Source of the DNA: Lycorma delicatula | Taxonomy: Eukaryota > Arthropoda > Insecta > Hemiptera > Fulgoridae | Assembly (NCBI RefSeq): GCF_047948215.1 | Contig: NC_134455.1 | Span: 165,460,575-165,524,574, forward strand | Direction of reading: 5' to 3' | DNA length: 64,000 bases | In this document: piece after piece, positions 62,856-64,000 of the stretch | Layout: each line of letters opens with the position of its first letter | How positions within the stretch are numbered: position 1 is the first letter of the stretch | The notes under the pieces: generated by a model | Databases searched by the model: none | What the model saw: the letters and a program-made list of their open reading frames with translations, nothing else | What the model was told of the DNA's origin: nothing | Position numbers and translations under genes: made by a program

Positions 62856-64000
62856 TTTTAACTAATAAAAGATAAAATAATTATTATTGTTTGCAGTAAT
62901 CATAAATAATTTATATTAAATAATCTTGGGAAGGAACTTATAAAGATAAAAAAATTGTAAATCAGCAGGTTTTCTGGCTACAAAAAATGTATAAATTTTT
63001 ATCATGATCCAGAAAACACTTAACATATTCAAGTTCTAGTAGTTGTATAAGTAATGGTCACCAAATCAATTTCAGAAATATTAGTAAGATCTGCTGGATA
63101 TAGGTATGAACTCATAATTTTATTTTATTTCTATTTTGTGAAGGTATGCCAAACATTCCTAACACCCATCAACAGTTTATACCTCAAATTAACAGTTCCC
63201 AAAGATTATTAACACAAAAACTTAGCTTCTAGACTTTACTATATCCAAAACAGAATCAAGCACACTTTCAAAATATGTAGAAAGCCCAAGATTACTGCTG
63301 AGACATTTATCCATAACACATCTAATTGTTCCACATTACATGTAAAAGCAGCTTTTTCACATGTGTATACATGCCATGGTTTTTTATAAACATAAAATAC
63401 TTCAGCAAACATTTACATTAAAGAACTCAATGAATTCATTTGTGTTATGAATTAATATAAATTAATTACTAAAATTAATGTAACACAATTAATAAATGTT
63501 AATGACTGACTACATATCTACACTTACAATTCAAAATAACATAAAAAATATACCAAGGTATATTTCCAGTCTCTAAAGCCTGGAAATATATTTGCTAACA
63601 TACATCCACCAACAGACATATAAATTACTAAGACTTCAAGAAAACCATGTACTATATTGCTTTTAAAACCATAAATAAAATGGTCAAGATAAGAGGCTTG
63701 GCTGATGATAAATTTTCCACACTAGCATGCTACATGGAGACAAAAGGTACCATCTAGTTGGGCATGGCAGCACAAGATAGCTTAAATCCCCCTCTTCAAA
63801 CCTGCAATAATCCATTGAAATCCATTTACGTCTATTTTCAGTAGCAGTTAAAATGGAGTCGAGTATGGCCAATATGTCAACACAGTTAAAATAGCACACA
63901 GTGCTCGAATTTTTAACAGCAAAAAATGTGAGTCCTATGAATATATTTCATTGTTTAAAAGCTGTTTACGGTAGTGAAACCGTTGATAGGAGTACTGTGA
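62856..64000. other. 5' flank of the SmydA gene
   Basis: No further coding exon recognised. Promoter elements cannot be fixed by eye. A 71-codon minus-strand frame at 63684-63899 in a slightly GC-richer patch could be chance or an upstream exon, without support. Confidence 0.3.

Overview
The window looks like nuclear DNA from an insect with a large, AT-rich, transposon-filled genome. The evidence is long AT-rich non-coding stretches, a split gene with introns of 4 to 11 kb, a SET/MYND protein of the arthropod SmydA type, and transposon families typical of insects. The mix of RTE-type and R1-type LINEs, Tc1/mariner elements, Helitrons, ZBED-type hAT elements and tRNA-derived SINEs would fit a hemipteran. 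That last step is a guess and the sequence does not prove it.

The one host gene I can support in full lies on the minus strand, from the ATG at 62855 to the stop at 36660. Five exons joined with consistent phases and GT-AG splice sites give 1545 nt, a 514-residue protein. It carries an N-terminal MYND finger, a split SET domain with a second zinc cluster, a post-SET CxCxxC motif and a C-terminal helical part. Its four introns (about 4.0, 10.7, 5.3 and 4.7 kb) hold most of the recognisable elements of the right half: a Penelope-like element with a GIY-YIG domain and a Tc1-like element with long inverted repeats (intron 1); SINEs, a broken RTE LINE, a MITE and an R1 LINE (intron 2); a hAT element with perfect 8-bp target duplications (intron 3); an RTE relic and a foldback element (intron 4).

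The left half (1 to about 36600) has no complete host gene. From left to right it holds a hAT (ZBED5-like) remnant; an almost intact RTE-type LINE with an 11-bp target duplication and one in-frame TAG (1728-5013); two Helitron 5' ends, one followed by a helicase relic joined to an R1 LINE copy with an internal deletion (6569-9088); a hAT C-terminal fragment; a mariner relic fused to another repetitive arthropod ORF (12581-14042); a MITE; a Tc1/mariner relic; a long AT-rich stretch with one SINE; a decayed Jockey LINE (25440-27590); a second Tc1/mariner relic; a SINE; a dispersed repeat; and an unexplained 99-codon open frame near 32.7-33.0 kb.

Apart from the SmydA-type gene, the coding potential belongs to mobile elements, nearly all broken. 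I found no CRISPR array, no functional tRNA or rRNA gene, no operon and no convincing new multi-gene system. The most unusual items are structural: a perfect 31-bp inverted duplication inside an R1 LINE, a perfect 15-bp stem in another R1 3' region, a 545-bp foldback in an intron, the mariner/ORF chimera and the orphan open frame.
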